Positions 1-8,083 of a stretch of DNA of 24,890 nucleotides are shown one piece after another; positions within the stretch are counted from its first letter, which is position 1, and the number at the start of each line of letters is the position of its first letter. This DNA comes from CAZSVI01 sp964610205 (GTDB lineage: Bacteria > Bacillota > Clostridia > DSM-8532): positions 1 through 24,890 of the forward strand of contig CAZSVI010000050.1 of NCBI GenBank assembly GCA_964610205.1. Reading direction: 5' to 3'. Under the pieces are notes generated by a model. The model was given only the letters and a program-made list of their open reading frames with translations, was not told the DNA's origin and made no database searches. A program made the translations under genes and the position numbers.

Positions 1-2263
1 CGGCTGGAAAAAGCTGTCCATGATCATCGCGTACGAAATGGGCGAAGATGATGTGAAATTTATTGCGAGGAACGGAAGTGCATATAGATATGACGAGACG
101 GTTTCGGTTGAAAACTACAAGCAGTATCATATCAGGATTGAAGCTAATCTTGGCTCAAAAACCTATAGTGTATATGTAACACCCAAGGGTGGGATTGAAA
201 CGGCTATTGCAACAGATTATAAATTCCGTACAGATGCGCCTGCCATGGATGATGTAGGGCAGCTTGCAATGCAATCGGAAGTTGATGATGCATTTATTAT
301 AAGCAGTCATTCTATCCGTGGCTCAGATATTAAAGCCACATTGACAGCCTTAATCTCAACGGCTCAGGGATTGGCGAACAGCGCTCAGGTGGGAACATTT
401 CCGCTCAGCCCGGGAGAAGTATTTCAATCGGATTTGGACGCATTGATTGCGGTAATAGCGTCAGCCCAGGCAGTTGTTGATGATGAAGGAGCTACGGTTA
501 CGGAAGTGAACAGCGCACTGGAAACCTTAAATATTGCAATCATCGCGTACAATAACGCCATAGAACCCTATAAAGAGGAGCACAAGGGAACTTATACAAT
601 AGCCAAGGCAGGCGATGCGGACTATCTGACAAGTCATTATGCAAATGACACAGCCTGTATAGAGGCTGCTCTGAATGAAGTTCCCAGCGGTTCGAGAATA
701 TACGTCAAATCGGGAACATACTTGATTTCAAAAGTAATCAACCTGGGTGGAAAAGACATGGAAATATTCGGTGAAGGAGATGTCAAATTTATTTTTAACA
801 CCAATCAGCCTGAGTCATTTGAAGTATACGGAAGTGTGGTACCGGGTGGAACCAGGTATCTTACTCAGGATAAAGATCAAGGGTCTACTGAAATAGTATT
901 GAATAATGCTGCAAATATAAGATCAGGTGATTTGATAGCGATATCCAATTCAATTAAATGGTGTCCGGATGACCCGACTTTTTATGATCAATTGACAGGT
1001 GAAATGTATACAGTTGAAAAGGTATCAGGGAATACGGTGACTATCACCGAGCCGCTCATCCGGAATTACCTTGTATCTGATTCATCAAAAGCCAAAGTTT
1101 ACAGGCCTTCGAAATTCCATATAGATAATATTAAATTCATACAGGGCGTCGCAGGAGGAAGTACGCTTAAAAAAGACGGCATTCAGCTTAATATGTGCAA
1201 AGAATCCGCTATAACAAACTGTTATTTTGAGAATTTCGGAAGAGAAGCAATTATTTTGGCCAGATGTTTTGATGTAACGGTTAGCGGCTGCACCATAAAA
1301 AATTGCAACTTTGCGGGTGTCGGATATGGAATAGGTTTGATGAATGCATGTACCGCAATAAGAATAACAGATAACTTAATAGAGAACTGCAGACACTGTA
1401 TCGCATCAAGCTCAGTTGAGAGAGACGACGGCCTTAACAGAGGAATAGTTATTACGAATAATGTTTTAGTTGGAGCCAGCATAAAGGATTCAAATGTTAT
1501 AGATGCCCATGAGGCTACCATTGATTATTTAATTACAAACAATATCATTTACGTTCATACTGTTGATAATAATCAGTATGCTGCCTTTGCAGACGGCACC
1601 CAGCAGTCAACCTTCTCCAATAACTATGTCTATGGAGGCGTCGCTGTGCGTCACCGGTATGGTAAGGTTCCCGGAGGCATTCATGTTATAGCTAACAACC
1701 GTATAGTGGGCGGCGCAGTGTTCAGGGGAACAAATGGGGTTATTTGTGAATCTCTCACTATAACGGGCAATGAGGTCAGAGATTCTCGAAATGTAGGAAT
1801 AAATGCAGTATCAAAGGCATACAAACAATATATCTTTACAGGTAATAATTTTTATAATATTGCCGGTGACGGAATAGTACTCAGTCTTCCAGCTATTGCA
1901 GAAGAACCTGTAAGTGCTGTCATTTCAAATAATATCATTACTAATGTTGGCGGGAATGGAATTAATGTAACCATGGAGTCGAATGAAGACATTCTAAACT
2001 GTGTTATATCAGGAAATATTATACGGGATGCAAATCAGTCCAATGGAAATAATTATGGAATTAAACTTAATAATATTTCTGAGTCCATTATTTCAGACAA
2101 TATTATTTCCAATCGGAAAGGTACTGTGTCGGCCGGTATAATAGAAAACGGCGAATGCAACTACAACCACATACACCACAATACAATTAGCGGAGCTGAC
2201 AAACCCGTGATTATTGTAGGAAATAAAACAGTGAATAAGGACAATATTACAAAAATCAAATAG
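1..2263 (+). CDS. Secreted parallel beta-helix protein with FIVAR-like module (5' end outside window)
   Basis: The reading frame is open from the first complete codon at base 2, and the first ATG (base 20) has no ribosome binding site or signal peptide, so the gene begins upstream of the window. Counting from that ATG: residues 1-85 look like the end of a LamG/concanavalin-like beta-sandwich (HIRIEANLGSKTYSVYV); residues ~107-181 form a helical FIVAR-like module ending in repeated Ala/Leu heptads; residues ~190-747 are a right-handed parallel beta-helix. The helix starts with the pectate-lyase-superfamily signature NDTACIEAALNEVPSGSRIYV and continues with many short NNxI/GNxI turns. Such proteins are usually polysaccharide lyases, epimerases or glycan-binding surface proteins. 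No catalytic residues could be assigned, so substrate and reaction remain unknown. A hairpin 84 bases after the stop separates it from the following sugar locus. Confidence 0.85.
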   Translation, partial: GWKKLSMIIAYEMGEDDVKFIARNGSAYRYDETVSVENYKQYHIRIEANLGSKTYSVYVTPKGGIETAIATDYKFRTDAPAMDDVGQLAMQSEVDDAFIISSHSIRGSDIKATLTALISTAQGLANSAQVGTFPLSPGEVFQSDLDALIAVIASAQAVVDDEGATVTEVNSALETLNIAIIAYNNAIEPYKEEHKGTYTIAKAGDADYLTSHYANDTACIEAALNEVPSGSRIYVKSGTYLISKVINLGGKDMEIFGEGDVKFIFNTNQPESFEVYGSVVPGGTRYLTQDKDQGSTEIVLNNAANIRSGDLIAISNSIKWCPDDPTFYDQLTGEMYTVEKVSGNTVTITEPLIRNYLVSDSSKAKVYRPSKFHIDNIKFIQGVAGGSTLKKDGIQLNMCKESAITNCYFENFGREAIILARCFDVTVSGCTIKNCNFAGVGYGIGLMNACTAIRITDNLIENCRHCIASSSVERDDGLNRGIVITNNVLVGASIKDSNVIDAHEATIDYLITNNIIYVHTVDNNQYAAFADGTQQSTFSNNYVYGGVAVRHRYGKVPGGIHVIANNRIVGGAVFRGTNGVICESLTITGNEVRDSRNVGINAVSKAYKQYIFTGNNFYNIAGDGIVLSLPAIAEEPVSAVISNNIITNVGGNGINVTMESNEDILNCVISGNIIRDANQSNGNNYGIKLNNISESIISDNIISNRKGTVSAGIIENGECNYNHIHHNTISGADKPVIIVGNKTVNKDNITKIK

Positions 2264-2346
2264 GGTTGAAGAAAAGGGAATTACTTAATTAAAGAACCCT
2301 GCTTGTAACTAAAAGGGCAAATATTTAATTGTAAATATTATAAATT

Positions 2347-2371
2347 AAGCTCCGGTATTTTACCGGAGCTT
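2347..2371. terminator. Hairpin after the beta-helix gene, likely terminator
   Basis: A perfect 11-bp inverted repeat AAGCTCCGGTA / TACCGGAGCTT surrounds a TTT loop, 84 bases after the stop of the beta-helix gene. The stem is strong but only a short T tract follows (TT then ATGCCC), so termination may be partial or rely on the AT-rich flanks. It is symmetric and could act in both directions. Confidence 0.6.
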
Positions 2372-2401
2372 ATGCCCGTAACTCAATAAATTTCATTAAG
2401 A

Positions 2402-2429
2402 TTGCAACCAATTGATGACGATATATAAA
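2402..2429 (+). promoter_or_regulatory. Candidate sigma-A promoter for the glycoside hydrolase gene
   Basis: TTGCAA (2402-2407) and TATAAA (2424-2429) are separated by 16 bases. This would give a leader of about 155 bases before the ATG at 2595. It is a weak call in AT-rich DNA. Confidence 0.35.
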
Positions 2430-2594
2430 GAATATATCAGTCCATTTAATGGTTTTACGGCAAGAGATGCTTAATTTTACCGAAAAAATAAGAAATAAAA
2501 TTGTCAGCATAATGAAGTGTGTCATGCCTTAATATTTCAGTCAATTAATATTTTCTAATATATTTTAATTGAAAGAGAATGGAGAGATGAAGAA

Positions 2595-4754
2595 ATGATA
2601 CTGGCGACGCAATATTATCGGGCGCCCTTTCCCGAAAAGAAATACTGGAAGGAAGATCTGGATCTGATGAAAGCATCGGGACTCAACGCGGTTCAGCTTT
2701 GGGTCATGTGGTCCTGGGTCGAATCTGAGCCGGGAGTATTTGATTTCAGTGACTATGATGAGCTGGCCGATGAAGCGGAGAAGAGGGGACTGGGTATTAT
2801 TTTAAGTACCATTGCCGAACTGCAGCCACTTTGGATACATAGGCTGATACCCGATTCCCATATGATAGATAACTTTGGCAACAAGGTTGTTTCCTCAAAT
2901 CGTGTAGAAGCACACCAGGGCTTAACACCGGGAGGGTGTTTCGATAATCCCGCTGTACTCGAAGGCATGCGGGTATTTTTTCAAAAGACGGCGGAGCGGT
3001 ATGCCGGAAAGAAAAATATGCTTGGCTGGGACTGCTGGAATGAGCTTCGATGGAATGTCCAGTCAGACGGGCTTGTCTGTTTTTGCCCATATACTCTGGA
3101 AGCATTCCGTCAATGGTTAAAAAACAAATACACTGATCTTTCGGGACTGAACGCAGCGTGGAAAAGGCGGTATTGCAGCTGGGAGGACGTGTTTCCGGGC
3201 AAAATGCCCAATAGACCGTATACGGAAATGATGGAATTTGAGGCGTTCATGCAGTGGCGTGCCGCTGAGCATGCGAAGTTTCGGTATGATACTATCCGGG
3301 AATCTGATCCAAACCATCTTATTTTGGCGCATGCAGGACAGCCATCCTATCGAGCGGTAGGCGATGAGGAAAATCATGCCATGAATCGCGGAAATGACTT
3401 TGAAATTGCGTCAAAACTTGATGGATATGGGTGCTCCCATTTCCCATTCTGGTTTAAAGTAAGTGATGTAGACTTTGGCGTTAGGGTAGAATCCTCTCGA
3501 TCCGCAGCCAACAGCGGTGTGGTATGGGTCAGCGAGCTTCAAGGCGGGTCGGCTCGTTCCGGGTTTGAAGTGTTCCCTTCCGTACAAGCAAAGCCACAGC
3601 AGCGCTGGGTTTGGAATGGCTACGGAAGAGGCGCCAAGGCTGTTATTTTCTGGTGCTGGCGGGATGAGGTCTTTGGAAAGGAATCATCCGGATACGGGTT
3701 GTCCGGGTTGGATGGTCTGGCGGATGAAAGGCTTGCCATGATGAGGGAGACAGGTGCTTTTCTTGGAAAGTACGATCGCTTGCTTGATGGGTATGTGCCG
3801 GACGCAGCAAAGGTAGGGGTAATATTTGAACCCGATGCTTACAATCTTGAATGGGCTCAGGACTCGGCGGCGGTTCGGGCAAGAGACAGTATAACAGGAT
3901 ATATGTCGGCGCTGGAGCGTACTCAGATACCTTATGATATTGTAGATCAGGCAAATATTGACAGCCTTCAGCATCATCGGCTGCTCATCATGCCCTGGCC
4001 ACTGGTTGTATCGGACAAAAAAGCCGGCAGAATCATTGACTTTGTACGCAACGGAGGAATCCTGCTGATTGAGGCTGAGGCGGATGCATATACTTCAAGG
4101 GGATTTTACCGTAATTCGGGTCCGGAGCGTTCCTTTGCCTATGCTCTTGGGATTGAGGATCTGGGAAGGCGGGTACTTGAGCATGAAGAGTTAATTCTCG
4201 ATATGGATGGGAATCAATTCACATTAAAAACCGGATTTGAGAGAAATGCCGACCATATTGCCACAGGTGCTCAGAATAATAAAAATGAATACTATACACC
4301 TCTTAAAGAAAGTGCTGAAAAGTTCAATTCCCGTATTGCGGCCAGAGATGATGCCGGCAATATACTGTCAATTATAAATCATGCAGGAAAAGGCAGGGTT
4401 ATCGTGCTGGGTGATTTTATCGGTCGAGGATACCAGGAAAAGCCCTACGGTGAATTCGAAAAATTCATGAAGTATTTATGTATTTGTGCAAACGCTCAGC
4501 ATCCGATAAGGATTGAATCGGAAGAATTACTGCAATGGCGGACCGGGGTTTCCGGAAACAGCAGGTTGCTTTTTGTGATTAATACGGGAAAGTCTCAAGC
4601 CTTCAGGGTAATTATTCCCTCGAACCTGATTGCTTCCGACGGGCAAGTGGAAGAGTTGAGAAGCGGAACAAAGTTAAAATCAGCTGAGGGTAAAGGTTTC
4701 TCTTCACATATTGAAGAAGGCGGTTACAGTATATTCCGATGGTCTTCTGTTTAG
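2595..4754 (+). CDS. Glycoside hydrolase family 42-type beta-glycosidase
   Basis: This 719-residue cytoplasmic protein has no signal peptide and the GH42 layout: a TIM-barrel catalytic domain (residues ~1-395), a trimerisation/GATase-like domain (~400-625) and a small beta-rich C-terminal domain. The acid/base is Glu150 in CWNELRW and the nucleophile is Glu314 in VSELQGG. Three of the four zinc-site cysteines known from GH42 structures appear present (Cys115, Cys162, Cys164); the position of the fourth in the CxCxxC pattern is Thr167. GGAGAG lies 8 bases before the ATG. GH42 enzymes usually remove terminal beta-galactosyl residues. Here the companions are a sugar kinase and a PIG-L de-N-acetylase, so the substrate may instead be an amino-sugar or another beta-linked oligosaccharide. 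The family call is firm and the substrate is open. Confidence 0.9.
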   Translation: MILATQYYRAPFPEKKYWKEDLDLMKASGLNAVQLWVMWSWVESEPGVFDFSDYDELADEAEKRGLGIILSTIAELQPLWIHRLIPDSHMIDNFGNKVVSSNRVEAHQGLTPGGCFDNPAVLEGMRVFFQKTAERYAGKKNMLGWDCWNELRWNVQSDGLVCFCPYTLEAFRQWLKNKYTDLSGLNAAWKRRYCSWEDVFPGKMPNRPYTEMMEFEAFMQWRAAEHAKFRYDTIRESDPNHLILAHAGQPSYRAVGDEENHAMNRGNDFEIASKLDGYGCSHFPFWFKVSDVDFGVRVESSRSAANSGVVWVSELQGGSARSGFEVFPSVQAKPQQRWVWNGYGRGAKAVIFWCWRDEVFGKESSGYGLSGLDGLADERLAMMRETGAFLGKYDRLLDGYVPDAAKVGVIFEPDAYNLEWAQDSAAVRARDSITGYMSALERTQIPYDIVDQANIDSLQHHRLLIMPWPLVVSDKKAGRIIDFVRNGGILLIEAEADAYTSRGFYRNSGPERSFAYALGIEDLGRRVLEHEELILDMDGNQFTLKTGFERNADHIATGAQNNKNEYYTPLKESAEKFNSRIAARDDAGNILSIINHAGKGRVIVLGDFIGRGYQEKPYGEFEKFMKYLCICANAQHPIRIESEELLQWRTGVSGNSRLLFVINTGKSQAFRVIIPSNLIASDGQVEELRSGTKLKSAEGKGFSSHIEEGGYSIFRWSSV

Positions 4755-4761
4755 TTGCACT

Positions 4762-4779
4762 CTGTAATCACTGTAATCA
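4762..4779. repeat. Tandem 9-bp direct repeat upstream of kinase promoter
   Basis: CTGTAATCA is present twice in direct succession, starting 8 bases after the stop of the glycoside hydrolase gene and ending 26 bases before the -35 box at 4806. The spacing to the promoter would suit an activator site, but no family is recognised. Confidence 0.7.
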
Positions 4780-4805
4780 TTTTGCCGTGCCGGCTTTTGC
4801 TGTTC

Positions 4806-4834
4806 TTGACCTGTTACACAATACGTATTATAAT
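4806..4834 (+). promoter_or_regulatory. Strong sigma-A promoter for the ROK-like kinase gene
   Basis: TTGACC (4806-4811) and TATAAT (4829-4834) are separated by exactly 17 bases, close to the housekeeping consensus. The expected start point near 4841 gives a leader of about 48 bases. The kinase and deacetylase genes can therefore be transcribed independently of the upstream glycosidase. Confidence 0.8.
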
Positions 4835-4844
4835 ATGACATGTA

Positions 4845-4860
4845 TATACCACTATACCAC
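4845..4860. repeat. Tandem 8-bp direct repeat in kinase leader
   Basis: TATACCAC occurs twice in succession, starting 10 bases after the -10 box, so it lies at about +5 to +20 of the predicted transcript. A repressor bound here would block initiation or clearance. No binding protein is identified. It does not resemble the palindrome in front of the GntR gene. Confidence 0.7.
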
Positions 4861-4888
4861 TTTAATTTTAATGCAAGGGAGTAATAAG

Positions 4889-6289
4889 ATGGAGCCAAGA
4901 GTTGAGAATGGGAATACCGGTTTTTTCCCGATGTTTGATCCAGGTTTCCTTCCGGCAGCTTTGGAAAACCGGAAATTTCTGAGGGAGGTTCAATTCGCCG
5001 GAGGCGGAGTTCCTCTAAAGATAGCGATAGAGAGAAACAACGGGTTGATGTCTGTTTACCGAACCAGGATATTTGCGGAAGGATCGGGAATGGACGAGAA
5101 AAACTTCTTCTATGCGGAGCGGTTGGTTAAATCCCTGCTCTGGATATATGGAGGTTGGAAGGTTATTATAGGGGGTCCGGATTGTATCGGGTATTACATA
5201 AAAAAATGTTATAAGCCAGGCGGACTGAGGGAATTTGACGCGGGTTTCATGGGGCGTGTATATGAAAAACCTTTTACCGTTGAAGTTACAGACGCTTCAA
5301 AAGTACCCGATGCCGTCGAAAAATCAAAGCCTCTGGGAAGACATCTTGATGGCTGCCGTATAGGCTTTGACGCCGGAGGAAGTGATCTGAAGGTTTCGGC
5401 TGTTATAAACGGAAATGCGGTATATAGCGAAGAAATCGTTTGGAATCCTAAAACAAAAAATGACCCCGGTTACCACTATGAGCATATCATCGGCGCAATG
5501 AAAAAGGCAGCGGAGCATTTGCCAAATGTGGATGCCATTGGCGTCAGTTCTGCGGGAATTTATATCAATAACAGGGTCATGGCCGCATCGTTGTTTATTC
5601 AGGTGCCGGAAGATGTTTTTAACGAAAAAGTAAAGGACATATTCTTAAAAGCTTCGGAAGATATGGGGAACGTTCCGATAGAAGTGGCTAATGACGGAGA
5701 TGTTACAGCTCTTGCCGGCGCGATGGAGCTAAATGACACAAATGTTCTCGGTATTGCCATGGGTACCAGTGAAGCCGGAGGTTATGTCGATTCGAGAGGG
5801 AATATAACAGGATGGCTAAACGAGCTTGCTTTTATACCGGTGGATTATCATCACGGCGCTATGGTTGATGAATGGTCCGGTGATTTTGGATGCGGGGTAA
5901 AATACTTTTCCCAGGATGGAGTTGTCAAACTGGCTGAAAACGCAGGTATAAACTTTAATTGTGCCGCAACGCAGGCAGAAAAACTGAAAGCGGTACAAAA
6001 CCTGCTGAATGAAGGGGATAAAAGGGCAAAACGTATATTTGAAGATATTGGATGTTATCTGGGGTATTCTTTGGCACACTACTCGGATTTTTATGACATA
6101 AAGCATGTCCTGATTCTGGGAAGGGTAACCTCGGGTATGGGCGGAGAACTGATACAACAAAATGCCCGGCAGGTACTTCGTTTATATTTTCCTGATCTGG
6201 CCGAAAAAATAAAGCTGCATCTTCCCGATGAGTCCAGCCGCAGGGTTGGGCAGTCAATCGCAGCCGCCAGTCTCCCGGAGATACGGTAA
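4889..6289 (+). CDS. Divergent ROK-family sugar kinase-like protein with N-terminal extension
   Basis: The start is placed at 4889 because AAGGGAG lies 7 bases upstream; the longer frame from 4739 overlaps the preceding gene and crosses the promoter. The 466-residue product carries the ATPase motifs of the ASKHA/ROK fold in its C-terminal two thirds: IGFDAGGSDLK (158-168), IGVSSAGI, VANDGDVTALAGAM with the likely catalytic base Asp269, and GIAMGTSEAGG (from 288). The ROK zinc motif (CxCGxxGCxE) is absent. Residues 1-155 form an extension not found in ordinary glucokinases and of no recognised domain. There is no DNA-binding helix-turn-helix, so it is not a NagC/XylR-type repressor. It probably phosphorylates the sugar released in this locus; the sugar itself cannot be named. 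Confidence 0.8.
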   Translation: MEPRVENGNTGFFPMFDPGFLPAALENRKFLREVQFAGGGVPLKIAIERNNGLMSVYRTRIFAEGSGMDEKNFFYAERLVKSLLWIYGGWKVIIGGPDCIGYYIKKCYKPGGLREFDAGFMGRVYEKPFTVEVTDASKVPDAVEKSKPLGRHLDGCRIGFDAGGSDLKVSAVINGNAVYSEEIVWNPKTKNDPGYHYEHIIGAMKKAAEHLPNVDAIGVSSAGIYINNRVMAASLFIQVPEDVFNEKVKDIFLKASEDMGNVPIEVANDGDVTALAGAMELNDTNVLGIAMGTSEAGGYVDSRGNITGWLNELAFIPVDYHHGAMVDEWSGDFGCGVKYFSQDGVVKLAENAGINFNCAATQAEKLKAVQNLLNEGDKRAKRIFEDIGCYLGYSLAHYSDFYDIKHVLILGRVTSGMGGELIQQNARQVLRLYFPDLAEKIKLHLPDESSRRVGQSIAAASLPEIR

Positions 6290-6318
6290 CAAAAAATATG
6301 GAAAAAGGTGGAGTTTAT

Positions 6319-7161
6319 ATGAAACTGAATAAACCCGGTGCAGAATGGTATGTGCCTGATGGCAAGGATTTTGACGAAGCGGTTGCAAGAACAACACATA
6401 TGGGTATATCAGCCCATCAGGACGATCTTGAAATTATGGCATATCACGGAATTGTTGAGTGCTTTGGCAATAAAGATAACTGGTTTTTCGGCACGGTAGT
6501 GACTGACGGCGCCGGAAGCGCAAGGGACGGTATATATGCTTCCTATTCTGACGAGGATATGCGGGCAGTCCGCAAGATGGAGCAGAAAAAAGCGGCATAT
6601 ATAGGCGAATACGGACTACAGGCATTGCTGGATTACACAAGTGCCGAAGTTAAGAACAGGGAGAACCGGCAATCGACAGAAGAATTAAAATGCTTGATTG
6701 AAAAGGCTGCCCCACGGATCATTTATACACATAACCTTGCAGACAAGCATGATACACATGTAGCGGTAGCTTTAAAAGTAATTGCTGCGATCCGGGCGCT
6801 TCCCCGTGAATTACGCCCTAATAAACTGTATGGCTGCGAGGTATGGAGAAGCCTTGACTGGATGGTGGATAGCGACAAGGTTATGTTTAACGTCAGCAGC
6901 CATGCTAACCTTGCGGCCGCGCTTGTCGGGGTGTTCGATTCCCAGATATGCGGAGGCAAACGTTATGATCTGGCAACGGCGGGAAGAAGGATTGCCAATG
7001 CCACCTATGCCGAATCTCATCAGACCGATACCTCACAATCCATGAATTACGGTATGGATCTGACACCGCTGATACAGGAACCGAACCTTAGCATAGAAGA
7101 ATATGTAAAATCATATATTAACCGCTTCTCCGAGGATGTATGCGGAAGAATAAACCGTTAG
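6319..7161 (+). CDS. PIG-L/LmbE-family zinc-dependent de-N-acetylase
   Basis: The start at 6319 is preferred over 6298 because AAGGTGGAG sits 6 bases before it. The 280-residue product has the family signature SAHQDDLE (residues 31-38; zinc ligands His33 and Asp36, probable base Asp35) and the second zinc motif DKHDTHV with His144 and His147. Relatives remove acetyl groups from N-acetylglucosamine in GlcNAc-PI, bacillithiol or mycothiol precursors, or diacetylchitobiose. The gene begins 29 bases after the kinase stop and is surely co-transcribed with it. The neighbours (GH42-type glycosidase, kinase, GntR repressor) point to deacetylation of a sugar being catabolised rather than thiol or glycolipid synthesis, but this is inference. 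Confidence 0.85.
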   Translation: MKLNKPGAEWYVPDGKDFDEAVARTTHMGISAHQDDLEIMAYHGIVECFGNKDNWFFGTVVTDGAGSARDGIYASYSDEDMRAVRKMEQKKAAYIGEYGLQALLDYTSAEVKNRENRQSTEELKCLIEKAAPRIIYTHNLADKHDTHVAVALKVIAAIRALPRELRPNKLYGCEVWRSLDWMVDSDKVMFNVSSHANLAAALVGVFDSQICGGKRYDLATAGRRIANATYAESHQTDTSQSMNYGMDLTPLIQEPNLSIEEYVKSYINRFSEDVCGRINR

Positions 7162-7208
7162 GAAGCAGGGGGCCTGTTATTAAAAATAATGTTCATAAAC
7201 AACCTACC

Positions 7209-7246
7209 TATATATGTTGTACTAAAAATTTAGTACAACATATATA
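7209..7246. promoter_or_regulatory. Operator-like palindrome in front of GntR gene
   Basis: Two perfect 18-bp arms, TATATATGTTGTACTAAA (7209-7226) and its reverse complement (7229-7246), flank a 2-base AA centre. The core TTGTACTAAA/TTTAGTACAA suits a dimeric winged-helix GntR repressor. It ends 8 bases before the extended -10 box and covers the -35 position, so binding should block the gntR promoter (autorepression). Confidence 0.75.
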
Positions 7247-7253
7247 ACCTGTG

Positions 7254-7262
7254 TGCTATAAT
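7254..7262 (+). promoter_or_regulatory. Extended -10 promoter of gntR gene
   Basis: TGCTATAAT is a perfect extended -10 element (TGn plus TATAAT). There is no good -35 box; that position lies inside the palindrome at 7209-7246. The leader to the ATG at 7332 would be about 63 bases. Confidence 0.65.
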
Positions 7263-7331
7263 ACTCAAAAAAGATTTACAGTTAAACAGGATATAATGGA
7301 AAAAGATAAAAAGGCCAAAAGGGGATAACTC

Positions 7332-8066
7332 ATGCGCATTGATAAAAAGAGTCCGGTTCCGGTATATTACCAGTTGAAGAATATTATTCTGGAGAAAATC
7401 AAAGAGGGAAAGTATCTGAATGGAGATTTGATACCATCAGAGCGGGAATTAAGCGAGAGTCTGAGCATCAGCCGTATGACAGTTAGACAGGCATTGAACC
7501 AATTGGTTGCCGAAGGCGTATTGTTCAGAGAAAAAGGAAAGGGTACTTATGTATCCAGAAGTAAAATCATTCAGCGTAATATTATGAGTTTTACTGAAAC
7601 TGTAACAAGCAGAGGGCTGGTACCATCAACCGCCGTGCTTCATTTTGGAAAAACGGGAGACAGGCAGGATATTAATGTTTTACTGGAACTGAAGCTGGGT
7701 CAAAGTGTATATAACATAAGGCGGCTTCGGTTTGCAGATAGAATTCCCATTGCTATAGAGGAGGTGTTTATACCTGAGCAGTATTGTCCGAATCTGGAAA
7801 ACTGTAATCTGGAATCATCCCTGTACAGGCTTTTAAACGAAAAATATTCCCTGTCGGTTTATTTTATGGATAGTACTATTCAAGCGGCGAAAGCGAAGAA
7901 GGATGAAAAGAAACTTCTAAATCTTCCCGATGGAATTCCTGTTTTGAGGATAACCAGTATAAACTATAACGAAACAGGTAAAAAACTTTTTTATGAAAAG
8001 GATTTTTACCGTTCCGACAAATATGATTATCAGGCCCGTATTTTTGTGAATAGAGATAAAGGATAA
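7332..8066 (+). CDS. GntR-family transcriptional regulator, HutC/UTRA type
   Basis: The 244-residue product has an N-terminal winged helix (residues ~5-76, with SERELSESLSISRMTVRQAL as the recognition part and EKGKGTYVS as the wing) and a C-terminal UTRA effector-binding domain (~95-238). AAAAGGGG lies 7 bases before the ATG. HutC-type members usually sense a phosphorylated sugar or amino-sugar and derepress catabolic genes. Its position at the end of the glycosidase-kinase-deacetylase locus, with its own promoter and operator-like palindrome, makes it the likely local repressor. The same palindrome was not found before the glycosidase or kinase genes, so its regulation of them is unproven. 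Confidence 0.93.
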   Translation: MRIDKKSPVPVYYQLKNIILEKIKEGKYLNGDLIPSERELSESLSISRMTVRQALNQLVAEGVLFREKGKGTYVSRSKIIQRNIMSFTETVTSRGLVPSTAVLHFGKTGDRQDINVLLELKLGQSVYNIRRLRFADRIPIAIEEVFIPEQYCPNLENCNLESSLYRLLNEKYSLSVYFMDSTIQAAKAKKDEKKLLNLPDGIPVLRITSINYNETGKKLFYEKDFYRSDKYDYQARIFVNRDKG

Positions 8067-8083
8067 ATATTGAGGAAACTCTG

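Larger units (their letters stand above)
2264..2594. other. 331-bp AT-rich intergenic region
   Basis: No credible coding sequence is seen here. It contains the hairpin at 2347-2371, a candidate promoter at 2402-2429, and a loose inverted repeat CAATTAA (2542-2548) / TTAATTG (2565-2571) just before the ribosome binding site GGAGAG (2581-2586) of the glycoside hydrolase gene. The inverted repeat lies in very AT-rich sequence and may be chance, but its position would suit an operator. Confidence 0.6.

Noticed and set aside
3643..3977. Minus-strand frames of ~100 codons inside the GH42 gene
   Set aside because: They lie opposite a well-supported gene, have no ribosome binding site and no recognisable domain.
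4784..4798. GCCG-TGC-CGGC followed by TTTT as terminator of the glycoside hydrolase gene
   Set aside because: A 4-bp stem is too short to be convincing.
4739..4888. Longer frame for the ROK-like kinase starting inside the glycoside hydrolase gene
   Set aside because: It crosses a near-consensus promoter, overlaps the upstream gene, has a Cys/His-rich unlikely N-terminus, and the ATG at 4889 has a good ribosome binding site.
7209..7246. Palindrome as a Rho-independent terminator for the deacetylase gene
   Set aside because: The stem is AT-rich and no T tract follows, while an extended -10 promoter does; operator is the better reading.
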